NCBI RefSeq assembly: GCF_963678635.1
Contig: NC_087064.1
Location: 15,183,802 to 15,243,801 of the forward strand
DNA from: Symsagittifera roscoffensis
Taxonomy: Eukaryota > Xenacoelomorpha > Acoela > Convolutidae
Length of the DNA: 60,000 bases
Direction: 5' to 3'
Of the stretch, positions 24,567 to 32,734 are shown in pieces; the first letter of the stretch is position 1; every line of letters starts with the position of its first letter. The position numbers and the translations under genes were made by a program. The notes under the pieces were generated by a model. It had not been told where the DNA came from, searched no databases, and saw only the letters and a program-made list of their open reading frames with translations.

Positions 24567-26170
24567 TTTTACAGAGTTTTTTAGAATAGTTCTTCTGCAA
24601 TTCGAAGGATGGATGATGGAAGTTGGTGTTTGGCGAACATCTTATTTCTTCTGTTTCCTTTTTGTTAAAGAAGTTCCAGGAAGCTGGAGTTAGAGACATA
24701 AGACGTTGTGTCTTCTAGTGACAACGACTAAGTCTTCGCAACAAACTCAAATCTGATTTCAGAATGGTTGGCTATGTCAGGTTTTTCTGTTCTGCGTGGA
24801 GAACTTCTTTTGTGTCTGGTCTAGTTTGGGAATGGCGTGGAGATTGTGCGTGGAGGGGATGCCTGGTTACTCGGATCTGTATGTATACTTGAACATCGAG
24901 GTGGTCATTGGTCTAGTTCAATGAAGTCCTTTTCTGCGAAGTCAAGTCGTGCTCTAAATCCTTTGAGTTGTGATTGTGAGTGGCATATCGATTGTGGTTG
25001 GTCATTCTCTCTCGAGTGTAGTGGGGTCGTTTTGTCTTTAGATGTTCGTCCTTGGTGTTGTATTCTGATCTATGTATTGCATAATGTAATTTACATTTTA
25101 TAAAACATTTATTAGTTTAATATTTTTTAATTATGATTTTAGTTAGTTGTTTTCACAAAAGCTTTTTGTTTTAGTTCGGTTATTTTGAAGAGTTACTCAC
25201 ACTTGAGTAGCTCTTATTAAAAATAGTGGTGTGGTCACAAAGCGTGGATGTAGCGCGGTGGGTTAGGCCGGCTATAGAGCATGCTCAGGACGTCCTTCCT
25301 GGTGGGTTAGGCCAGGAGTGGGAGTATGATTTCATGCGGTTTTTGTGAGGGGTCCTGTTATGTGACAACGTTTTATGTTGGGTTTGTTGTGGTTTTTCTT
25401 ATGTCATGTTGGTTATGTCCTTTTTCCAAAAAGCAAATTGTTCGTGGTATGGGTTTGTCTTTCGACTTTTTTGTGTTTTATTATTTCTTTCTTAGACTTT
25501 ATAATAGTCTTCAAAAGAATAAATTATCCAGTTTTAAACTGGGTTAATCCGGTTTGGGTACCGTTGGTTTCCTTTTCTTAGTCATGCTGTTATTCTATGA
25601 TTTGTGGTATTTAGTAAGCTGCGTTGGTTAGTTTTGTTTAGTATATGATTCCTTTCCAACCGGGTTAAAGGAAGGTTTGAAACATGTTATTATATGTTAG
25701 AGTTGTTGAGTGTGAAAACTTGAAACTGAAATTCATTATTTTAAACAATTCTTCGTGGGCGAGCTGTGCGAGTGTGGATAGAATTTCTGTGCGAATGAAT
25801 GAAAATATCAAAAGGTTAGTACTGCAATTGCATTTTATTAATTTACTGCATAGAATTTGGAAATTTACTGCTAGTTATGGGGGAATTTTAAGTTACAAAT
25901 TTTCATCATAATTAGATTTACTGCTTGTGGGGAAAATTTTAGAAATGAATTTACTGCATTGGTATTAAATTTATAAATTTATAAGTGTAAGAGATTAATA
26001 GAATTGTTGAAGTCTGTTTGATGAAATTTGCGATCTTTATTTGTTTTTTGTGGTTTTTGTAGGTGATCGTCGGATGAAGGCTAAAAATCTAAGGAAAACA
26101 TGGATAAAGTATGGTGAGTTTTTTAATATTTCAATTAGTTAGTTATATTCATTTAATTCATACTTACCTG
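24567..26170 (-). other. 1.6-kb non-coding 3' region of the element
   Basis: No sense ORF of note is present. In sense, a perfect splice donor CAG|GTAAGTA sits at 26170-26161, immediately after the 601-aa ORF stop. An acceptor-like TTTTCCTTAG at 26098-26089 would give a 79-nt intron. AATAAA follows at 26041-26036. Around 25195-25330 there are short inverted repeats (CCTGG...CCAGG; ACTC...GAGT) and two copies of GGTGGGTTAGGCC, suggesting a structured RNA region. Confidence 0.55.
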
Positions 26171-27976
26171 TTAGTCGTCGGGGAAAAAACCGTGGGGGAA
26201 GATGTCGTGAATTAGTTCTGAAGTTGTTAGTAGTTTAGCTAAGATGCGGATGATATTTTTAGTCTGAAGCAGTGGCCAAAGCAATTGAAGTGCCTTGATA
26301 GTGGTTAGTTCTTCAGTGCCAACTGCAAACTCATAAGGTGTGTTTTGGATTAGATTATATAATTTGTGATTGAATTTAGTGTTGTGGATGAATTCTAAAA
26401 TTGGGATTTCTATAGGTTGTACAAACTCGTGCGGGATAAGGAAGGGTCGGGATTCTTCGGCGTTGAAGGTCTTGGTGATGGAACAGAAGATGTACATTTG
26501 GGTTATGGGGTCATAATTACGAAGAATACCATGGAGGTTAGTGTCTTTAATACAATATGTGAAATTTAGGAAAAATGGTGAAGTGTATTTGGAATTAATG
26601 AATTGAAAACGATGGTGTGGTTGTCTAGAGGGTGTGTGTAGGTCAAAGTGATTTTGGATGAAGCGATAATAACTATATGTGTGGGTTTGTTTAGTGCGCA
26701 ACATAATATCGTGTGAGCAGTGTAAATCTCTTTCGTGTGGTGCAAGGAAATGAAAGGTTAGTGAAAATATTTGGAAGCGTTCTTTAAAACTTTCGTATGC
26801 TTGTGTGTCTGTTAGTGCTTCTGAAATAATGTGATCAAACTTTCGGTCGAAGATGTTTAGTGTAAATATATATGGTGTCTTGATGAAAAATTTCTCGGTA
26901 ATTTGTGGATTAGCGAAGCGATCGTCGTCTAAGAATTGATCTTGGTTAGCTCTGATGATGTTATGATCATAGTATTCGAGTGTATATTCGTTAGCTCTAG
27001 GTGCAGTGTGTGTTTTTAGTGATTTTTTATATCCAACGTAAGTAAATTGTCTAGGTGTTAGTGGTGTAGTGAGTCGATATAGCATGTCCGTATTTCGCTC
27101 TATATCGATGTGAGTATTAGATAAAGGTAAGCAAAGAGGGTTAGTAAAATGATAATATGAGGTCCAAGAGAGAGTGGGCATTAAAACGTATTCATCTACA
27201 AAGTTGCGTGTTTCGTTAGTGTCGTGGGGGGTGTTTAAGGTGTATTGTGGGAATGAGGGTAAGGTGATGGCTAAAAATTCTTTTGTGTTAGTATGCTTGG
27301 GGTGGTTGATGTATTCACGGGCTGTTCCTGGTTTTGCTGGGAAAGGATGGTTGGGGAACTTTCTTTTAAAAGTGCGGTAAGCTCTATTAGTGTTGAGTGA
27401 AGATTCAGTTGATGTGGATGATGGTGCTAATGATTCAGTATAATTTGAAGAGGGTGTAGGGGTAGGGGGGTTGGATGAATTTATTGTGGAGGAGATTTGG
27501 TTTATGGTTGGGGTATTAAGGTGGTAGGGTTGTTGTTGAAGGGTAATAAAATTATCTAGCTCTGGGGAGATTCGGGGGGTGTCTGGAGAATGAGATGATT
27601 GGTCAGAATGGTATGAGGAGTAGGTTGGGGTAACTTGGGAAGCATAAGAGGGTGTGGGAGTGATTGGGTCAGGGTTATTGGATAATATGGGTTGAAAAGG
27701 GGGTTGAGAAAAATTAGAAGAGTTATGAAAATTATTGGATGGGGATGGTTCTGAGTCGGCAAATTCATCGGGGGTTTCAATATTCGGGTTATTGAGTTGT
27801 GAGATGGAATATAAAACTGAAATGTGTGAATTAGTGTCGGAATTCATGCCTGATGTTACATTACTAGGTGAAAAATCGGGTGGCGGAAAAGCAAAAAGTG
27901 GTATTATTGGGATTGGAGAGGTAAGATTGGTTGGGTGGGAATTTGATCGGTGTAGTGATCCAAGTTGGCGGCTCAT
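26171..27976 (-). CDS. Element ORF, 601 aa, unknown accessory protein
   Basis: I do not recognise this protein. ATG 27976 overlaps the Env-like stop codon in an ATGA (27973-27976). Residues 1 to about 200 are low complexity, rich in Ser, Pro, Thr and Asn. Residues from about 205 are ordered-looking, with many aromatics, His and Tyr, few cysteines, and no membrane segment or signal peptide. The frame is fully open for 1.8 kb in an otherwise intact element, which supports real coding. The position after env is where complex retroviruses keep accessory genes, but no sequence link to any such protein is claimed. Expression could be by reinitiation at ATGA or by a separate spliced mRNA. Its stop is followed at once by a consensus splice donor. 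Confidence 0.8.
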   Translation of the reverse strand: MSRQLGSLHRSNSHPTNLTSPIPIIPLFAFPPPDFSPSNVTSGMNSDTNSHISVLYSISQLNNPNIETPDEFADSEPSPSNNFHNSSNFSQPPFQPILSNNPDPITPTPSYASQVTPTYSSYHSDQSSHSPDTPRISPELDNFITLQQQPYHLNTPTINQISSTINSSNPPTPTPSSNYTESLAPSSTSTESSLNTNRAYRTFKRKFPNHPFPAKPGTAREYINHPKHTNTKEFLAITLPSFPQYTLNTPHDTNETRNFVDEYVLMPTLSWTSYYHFTNPLCLPLSNTHIDIERNTDMLYRLTTPLTPRQFTYVGYKKSLKTHTAPRANEYTLEYYDHNIIRANQDQFLDDDRFANPQITEKFFIKTPYIFTLNIFDRKFDHIISEALTDTQAYESFKERFQIFSLTFHFLAPHERDLHCSHDIMLRTKQTHTYSYYRFIQNHFDLHTPSRQPHHRFQFINSKYTSPFFLNFTYCIKDTNLHGILRNYDPITQMYIFCSITKTFNAEESRPFLIPHEFVQPIEIPILEFIHNTKFNHKLYNLIQNTPYEFAVGTEELTTIKALQLLWPLLQTKNIIRILAKLLTTSELIHDIFPHGFFPDD

Positions 27977-30591
27977 CGTGGGCTAAAAAAATGATTATTT
28001 TGAGACTGAAAAGCGGTGGTATGGGGTTGTTCAATAATTTGTTCATAAGTATTATCATCTTGTGACTGGTGTGTCATTATATGTTGAATGGGACTTTGTG
28101 ATGTGGTGAGTCGAAAATTTGGATTATGTGTGATGGCTAAATTTCGAAAATTTCGTGGGACTAGGGATAGTGGATGGTTATTTGGTAGGGGTGGTAATTG
28201 TGGTGCCGTTGGCGTTATGTCTACATTGTTATGTTCTTCGTCGTATGTATTTTGTCGTGTTGCTATTTTTGTGTTATATTCCTTTATTTGTGCGTCTAAA
28301 AGAATTTTGTTTATAGATGTAGAAAAGATTCCAAAAAATCCTGCAAAGAGTATGCGTGCTACACTTGCTTGTCGATTGACTTGTGTGTGTATAGCACATG
28401 TGTTGTAGATTCCTTTTAAAAGTGAGAAAAGAAATCCAATAAAGTTAAACATTGCGTATAAAATAGTCAATTTTTCTAAGATGTAGTAGGGCCATCCTAG
28501 AAAATCGAGGATCTCATTTTTGAGTGTAACAAAGCTAAAAATGTTAATTGGTGATATATCTTGGGGACGGTATTTTTCACCGTTTAGATATATATAATCT
28601 TTAATGTCTTTAAAATATCCGCTATAGTCTTGCGTGTAGATATCGGCAAATCCTGCGGTTTCTGCAAGTTTGCGTAAATTTTGGTCTATTGATTGTCTTT
28701 GTATAGTGTCCATTTGTGTTAATAATTCTTGGAATTGTTGTGTTCTAATGTGATGTTGAATATCTGATTTTGAATAGATTCCTATTGATTGTAAGTCTAT
28801 ATTTGGGTTTCGAGCAATAGCGCGAATGCTTTCTGGTGAAAATTTTTTGAGTGATTGCATTAATGTGGGATATGGAGTGAGAAGATAATATTTATTTTCA
28901 TCAGGGTTTAGTTGTACTACATTGTGGCTGTTTTCTGATCCACATGGGACTGCGGTATCCCAGAAATAGGTTCTTCGTGAAAGTGTATCCACGAAATGTA
29001 CTTTATTCTTATAAAAGATAGGGATTCTTTTATAACATCTTTTATCTTCAAAAACGTATAGTGGTGATATTTTTTTAGTACAAGTATAAAACCATAAGAT
29101 GTTTCCTTCATAGTCTAAAAAATTTGATCTATTTCCAGATAATAAGTATCCTGCATAGGGTATTTTTAATACTGCTAGTGCAAGTGATTGTAATATTTGT
29201 GTTCGTTCTAATTCGCATAGTTGGTGTAGTGTTTCTAATTCGGAGAGTGACATTTCTTGAAAAATTCGGCTAATTGTATAATCTAGTTTCATATCTAAAT
29301 GAATATCATAGTGGATATTACCGAAATATGTAGTATTCATTAGTGATAATTCTTGTAAGCGTGTGCTTCTGGTGTCATGGGGTTTTAGATGTCCACCAGG
29401 TTGTCCGTTGCTTTTTTCAAAATTAACTGGTATATAGGATGTTCCTTCGTTTGGAGGATGACCTGTGGCATATGGGTCGATTTTTACTTTTCCAGTGGTC
29501 ATGTCGAATCCTTTTTCGTATTCAACTAATATTTCAGAGTATTGTGTTCTGTGAAGTGGATTCCTGTATTTACATGCAAGTTCTGTTTCTTGATATATTT
29601 GAAAACGTGTCAATTTATTTTCTATATTGTCTATGTTTCTAAAATTAGAACTTAGTTTTCGTGATGGATGGACTTGTTCATATGGAATTGATTGTATAAA
29701 ATATTTTTCGTGAAATTTTATCATACGAGCGTGTATTTTTGCTACTTGAAATGTTGTACATGTATCTTCGGGGAACCAAACAATTGTTGCTTGCGTTCTC
29801 GTTGTAGGGTCGCAATAACCTTGATCATTTTTACAAGGTAATCGGATTCCTTGATAGATCATTGTATTATCTGATAAATCTCGTGTTAGTTGTATTTTTT
29901 CGAGTTGTATTTTCCAATCGAAAAACATTATTTCTTGGTATCCTTTATTTTTTGTGTCTGCTTTGCAGTTTGATGGGTCATTTATACCAATGTGTGGTAT
30001 CCAATGTTTATCGTGTAGGTCATAGGTTAATCGTCCGTGTGCGCCGTTATACGGGTATTTTTCGTCTAGTTTTATATGTCCTTGGTGTCTTTCAAGTTGT
30101 GATTGATGTACAGAGTCTGGAAAAACTTGAAAATTAACTAACTTTCTTTGGGAGTTTTTATTTCGTGTGATGTTTAGTCTAAGTAATTCATTTTTACAAT
30201 CGTCGGGATTGAGATGTAAAAGACGTTCTATATTACTCTGATAGAATGATTCATGGTCAAGTCGGTTTTTGTTTCTGTTTGAGACTTGTGAACAATGTAC
30301 TTTCTTTTCGGAAAATTTTGCTGTGAATTTATAACCTGTAACTGTTGTTGCTCGGGCTTTTGAATAGAGTGTTGCTATTACATCTGTGGTTTCTATAGCT
30401 TGTGGTTCTGTTTCACATTGTGATACTTGATTTATTGCATATTTATGTAGTGTTTTTTGTTCATTTTCTTCACAATCGTAATGTGTTACTAATAAATCTT
30501 GTGGTCCTGTACGAGGAGAAGGGTTTATGTTTTGATTTGAGATTACTAGAAAAAGGAGTTGGAGAAAAATTAATAATTTTAGAATATACAT
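27973..30591 (-). CDS. env: Env-like membrane glycoprotein, 872 aa
   Basis: This is the likely envelope glycoprotein of the element. It starts at ATG 30591. Residues 1-19 form a hydrophobic signal peptide (MYILKLLIFLQLLFLVIS). A cysteine-rich ectodomain of about 680 residues follows with several Asn-X-Ser/Thr sites (for example NIT, NTT, NRS). A long hydrophobic stretch at about 695-725 and another at about 742-763 look like a membrane anchor plus a second hydrophobic segment. The tail is Pro-rich (TPTAPQLPPLPNN). The pattern of paired cysteines with CY..IPI and a later PCG recalls the glycoproteins of chuvirus-like and related animal LTR elements, but this is an impression rather than a demonstrated homology. 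The first bases overlap the end of the preceding 378-codon frame by 13 nt; the stop overlaps the next ATG. No break is seen. Confidence 0.8.
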   Translation of the reverse strand: MYILKLLIFLQLLFLVISNQNINPSPRTGPQDLLVTHYDCEENEQKTLHKYAINQVSQCETEPQAIETTDVIATLYSKARATTVTGYKFTAKFSEKKVHCSQVSNRNKNRLDHESFYQSNIERLLHLNPDDCKNELLRLNITRNKNSQRKLVNFQVFPDSVHQSQLERHQGHIKLDEKYPYNGAHGRLTYDLHDKHWIPHIGINDPSNCKADTKNKGYQEIMFFDWKIQLEKIQLTRDLSDNTMIYQGIRLPCKNDQGYCDPTTRTQATIVWFPEDTCTTFQVAKIHARMIKFHEKYFIQSIPYEQVHPSRKLSSNFRNIDNIENKLTRFQIYQETELACKYRNPLHRTQYSEILVEYEKGFDMTTGKVKIDPYATGHPPNEGTSYIPVNFEKSNGQPGGHLKPHDTRSTRLQELSLMNTTYFGNIHYDIHLDMKLDYTISRIFQEMSLSELETLHQLCELERTQILQSLALAVLKIPYAGYLLSGNRSNFLDYEGNILWFYTCTKKISPLYVFEDKRCYKRIPIFYKNKVHFVDTLSRRTYFWDTAVPCGSENSHNVVQLNPDENKYYLLTPYPTLMQSLKKFSPESIRAIARNPNIDLQSIGIYSKSDIQHHIRTQQFQELLTQMDTIQRQSIDQNLRKLAETAGFADIYTQDYSGYFKDIKDYIYLNGEKYRPQDISPINIFSFVTLKNEILDFLGWPYYILEKLTILYAMFNFIGFLFSLLKGIYNTCAIHTQVNRQASVARILFAGFFGIFSTSINKILLDAQIKEYNTKIATRQNTYDEEHNNVDITPTAPQLPPLPNNHPLSLVPRNFRNLAITHNPNFRLTTSQSPIQHIMTHQSQDDNTYEQIIEQPHTTAFQSQNNHFFSPR

Positions 30592-31715
30592 GTGTATGAT
30601 AATCCTGAGTATGGATTATAAAATGTAATGTAGCCAATTGTGTTTTTGGTATATCTGTCGTATTTGTATATTACTTCAGTAGTTATAAACGGTGGTGGTA
30701 GTGATTGAGCTGTTATGTTAGGTGGATTTAATGGGTAGGGATGTTGGGTAATATTATTTAACTTAACTGTGATTTCAAACTTTAATTGTAAACTGTTTTG
30801 TTGGAGTATTTGAATATTGTGATCACGGATATCGTTGTGAATATCTTGGCGATATTGTAATCTATTAAGTGCCCAGTTATGAAGGCGGTTACTTTCTTGA
30901 TGTTGTCCAAATAATGGTGGAGGTGCTGTAAATGTATTCCAATCTAGTCTTAAAGGAATATTTATTGATGATTGTTCTCGATATCTGGCGTCGAGATTAT
31001 TTGGAAAATTTAAATTAAAAGGTGGTGGTGAAATCTTGCTTATTGATGGTGTTGATGGTAGTGATAATGTTTCTGGTAGTGATGAGGATGTTGTTGTATC
31101 CGTAGAAATATCTATGGGGTTATTGACTAAATTTAATTCACCTTGTGTAAATGAATGTGTTGTCCAATATGGTAGTCGTGATGCCTGGTTTGGGGGGTTA
31201 AAGGGATTTTCACGTATTTGTTCAGATGTTGGTGTTGAACCTAAGTAATCTGATGGTAGGCTTGAGGTGCTACGTTGTGAAAGAAGCGTAGGGGTTTCTG
31301 GTAATATACCAATGGGGTTTTCTGGAGTGTTTTGTGATGGGGATTGAGGTATATCAAAATGAACTCGTGGAGTTTGAAAATTTCTGTTTCGTCGAGGATG
31401 TATAATTTGTCTATTTATTTCGACTGTATTTTGGTTTTGACTAGGATTTCTTATTCTACTTAGTTCTTGTGGTAGTGTTGGGTATAGGTTATATGTTGGT
31501 TCGCTTAGAGGTGCTTGTCGTTGAACTGGTTCTAGTGGTTCTGATAAACGAGCATGTCGTTCTTCAAAAGTGTATGGATTGTCTTGAAAAGAAATTCGTG
31601 TAGATGTTTGAGGATTTTGAGTAGTTGAAGGTGGTGTTTGGTTATCTTGGGATGATGTCGGTGAAGACTGATTCTGTGACTGTTGGGTAGCAATTTTTGA
31701 TGGATTTTTGAATTG
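30579..31715 (-). CDS. ATG-less 378-codon open frame (Pro/Gln/Ser-rich)
   Basis: I translated this minus-strand frame by hand. It is open from just after TAA 31718-31716 to TAA 30581-30579 and contains no methionine codon at all. The first half is rich in Pro, Gln, Ser, Thr and Asn. The second half is more ordered, with Trp and aromatic residues (for example NIPLRLDWNTFTAPPP and EVIYKYDRYT). Codon use resembles the flanking ORFs. It ends 13 nt inside the env start. A frame this long without ATG in an intact element implies entry by splicing, probably onto an upstream ATG exon. A -1 shift from the 62-aa ORF is blocked by the TAA at 31716-31718. The function is unknown; it could be an N-terminal or alternative part of the surface proteins. 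Confidence 0.7.
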   Translation of the reverse strand, partial: QFKNPSKIATQQSQNQSSPTSSQDNQTPPSTTQNPQTSTRISFQDNPYTFEERHARLSEPLEPVQRQAPLSEPTYNLYPTLPQELSRIRNPSQNQNTVEINRQIIHPRRNRNFQTPRVHFDIPQSPSQNTPENPIGILPETPTLLSQRSTSSLPSDYLGSTPTSEQIRENPFNPPNQASRLPYWTTHSFTQGELNLVNNPIDISTDTTTSSSLPETLSLPSTPSISKISPPPFNLNFPNNLDARYREQSSINIPLRLDWNTFTAPPPLFGQHQESNRLHNWALNRLQYRQDIHNDIRDHNIQILQQNSLQLKFEITVKLNNITQHPYPLNPPNITAQSLPPPFITTEVIYKYDRYTKNTIGYITFYNPYSGLSYTCIF

Positions 31716-31720
31716 TTACT

Positions 31721-31909
31721 TTAGTGGGAAGGTTTATGTTTATTATAATATTCTTCCAAAAAAAGAATTAGAAGGATTGTTGCTAGGGCAAATGTGAAGA
31801 TTGCTTTCTTTATACATTTACATATTGTCAAAATGAGGGATGATAAAAATGTTATGAAAATTACAAACAATAAAAAAATATCGGTTCTACTGAAAATTGT
31901 TCGTATCAT
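31721..31909 (-). CDS. Small hydrophobic protein, 62 aa, two membrane segments
   Basis: ATG 31909 overlaps the stop of the upstream 76-aa ORF as ATGA. The sequence has two long hydrophobic stretches (about residues 10-28 and 36-53) separated by a short Cys/Lys loop (CKCIKK), with a charged C-terminus. Size and topology are those of small membrane proteins or viroporins, but no homology is recognised. It ends 5 nt before the ATG-less frame opens. Confidence 0.6.
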   Translation of the reverse strand: MIRTIFSRTDIFLLFVIFITFLSSLILTICKCIKKAIFTFALATILLILFLEEYYNKHKPSH

Positions 31910-32136
31910 TTAGACAAGTTATATGACTCGTACCTGTGGATGTAATCAAGGGTTTTGGAAAGTTGGAGGAATAGTTCGAGTATAGTGTAGAAAATTAAAA
32001 AAATGTTACAAAAAATGATTAGGATTATTAGAAAAGATTCAAGTATATCAAAAAGAAATATTATAAAGGTTTCAAGTATTGTAAAAAAATGTTGAAGATT
32101 TATGAGTATTTGAGTAACTGATTGAGAGAAGAGCAT
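31906..32136 (-). CDS. Small hydrophobic protein, 76 aa
   Basis: ATG 32136 directly abuts the TAA of the preceding 50-codon frame (TAAATG). It has a long Ile/Leu/Phe-rich region (about residues 18-58) that could form one or two membrane helices, and a polar C-terminus. The final TGA overlaps the next ATG. Low-complexity AT-rich DNA favours such sequences by chance, so the tight junctions are the main evidence for coding. Confidence 0.5.
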   Translation of the reverse strand: MLFSQSVTQILINLQHFFTILETFIIFLFDILESFLIILIIFCNIFLIFYTILELFLQLSKTLDYIHRYESYNLSK

Positions 32137-32289
32137 TTAAGAAATGATCTCTTGGTCGAATATTTTTTGTTGTTTGAGGCGATTTTCTAGTGTGGTCGGA
32201 TTATTTATTAGTTTTTTGACAAGTGGGTTGAGTTTTGTAAAAAATTGTTGGGGGCAATTTTCATGGTGACTGGGAGGTCGTCCTTTTCT
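32137..32289 (-). CDS. ATG-less 50-codon frame before the small hydrophobic ORFs
   Basis: It is open from after TAA at 32292-32290 to TAA at 32139-32137, with no ATG in frame. The residues are mixed and polar (for example LVKKLINNPTTLENRLKQQK) and look helical. Its stop touches the next ATG. It may be an internal exon piece or a chance frame. Between it and the Gag-Pol stop (32290-32734) I see no sense ORF. Confidence 0.35.
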   Translation of the reverse strand, partial: RKGRPPSHHENCPQQFFTKLNPLVKKLINNPTTLENRLKQQKIFDQEIIS

Positions 32290-32734
32290 TTATTTTTGTT
32301 TGTCAAATGATCCGGGGTATGGTGAGATTTTTATACTTTAGGCTAATTAAAATGTTCATTTTGTTACTTTAGGCTAAGTTAACAAATTTGCTTTGGGGGT
32401 ATTCGTGGTCTGAGTTGGGGAAATATTGTTGATCTTTGGGTTATTAGATAAGGGAGGGGTACGGTATTATGGTGATATTTATTTTAGTTGTCAAGTTGGA
32501 GTGGTTTGCTTATTTTTGACCTGGAGGTCGTAAAGTTATAGTTATAGATGTGCCTGGAGTTCTATATGATTCGTCTAATTGGTCTTAGTTTGAGTTAGAG
32601 AAAGTGACGGATTGGATGAATCCTATTGGTTTATTTTGAACTAGAATTATTACGTACTTGTCAGCATGTTATTTTGAAAAATGTAAATGAAAAATGTTTC
32701 GGAGGTTTCAAGATTGTGAAGTATAATGTTAAAA

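Noticed and set aside
31716-31909. -1 frameshift joining the 62-aa ORF to the 378-codon frame
   Set aside because: A TAA at 31716-31718 in the target frame lies after the 62-aa stop, so no single shift can pass; splicing is needed instead.
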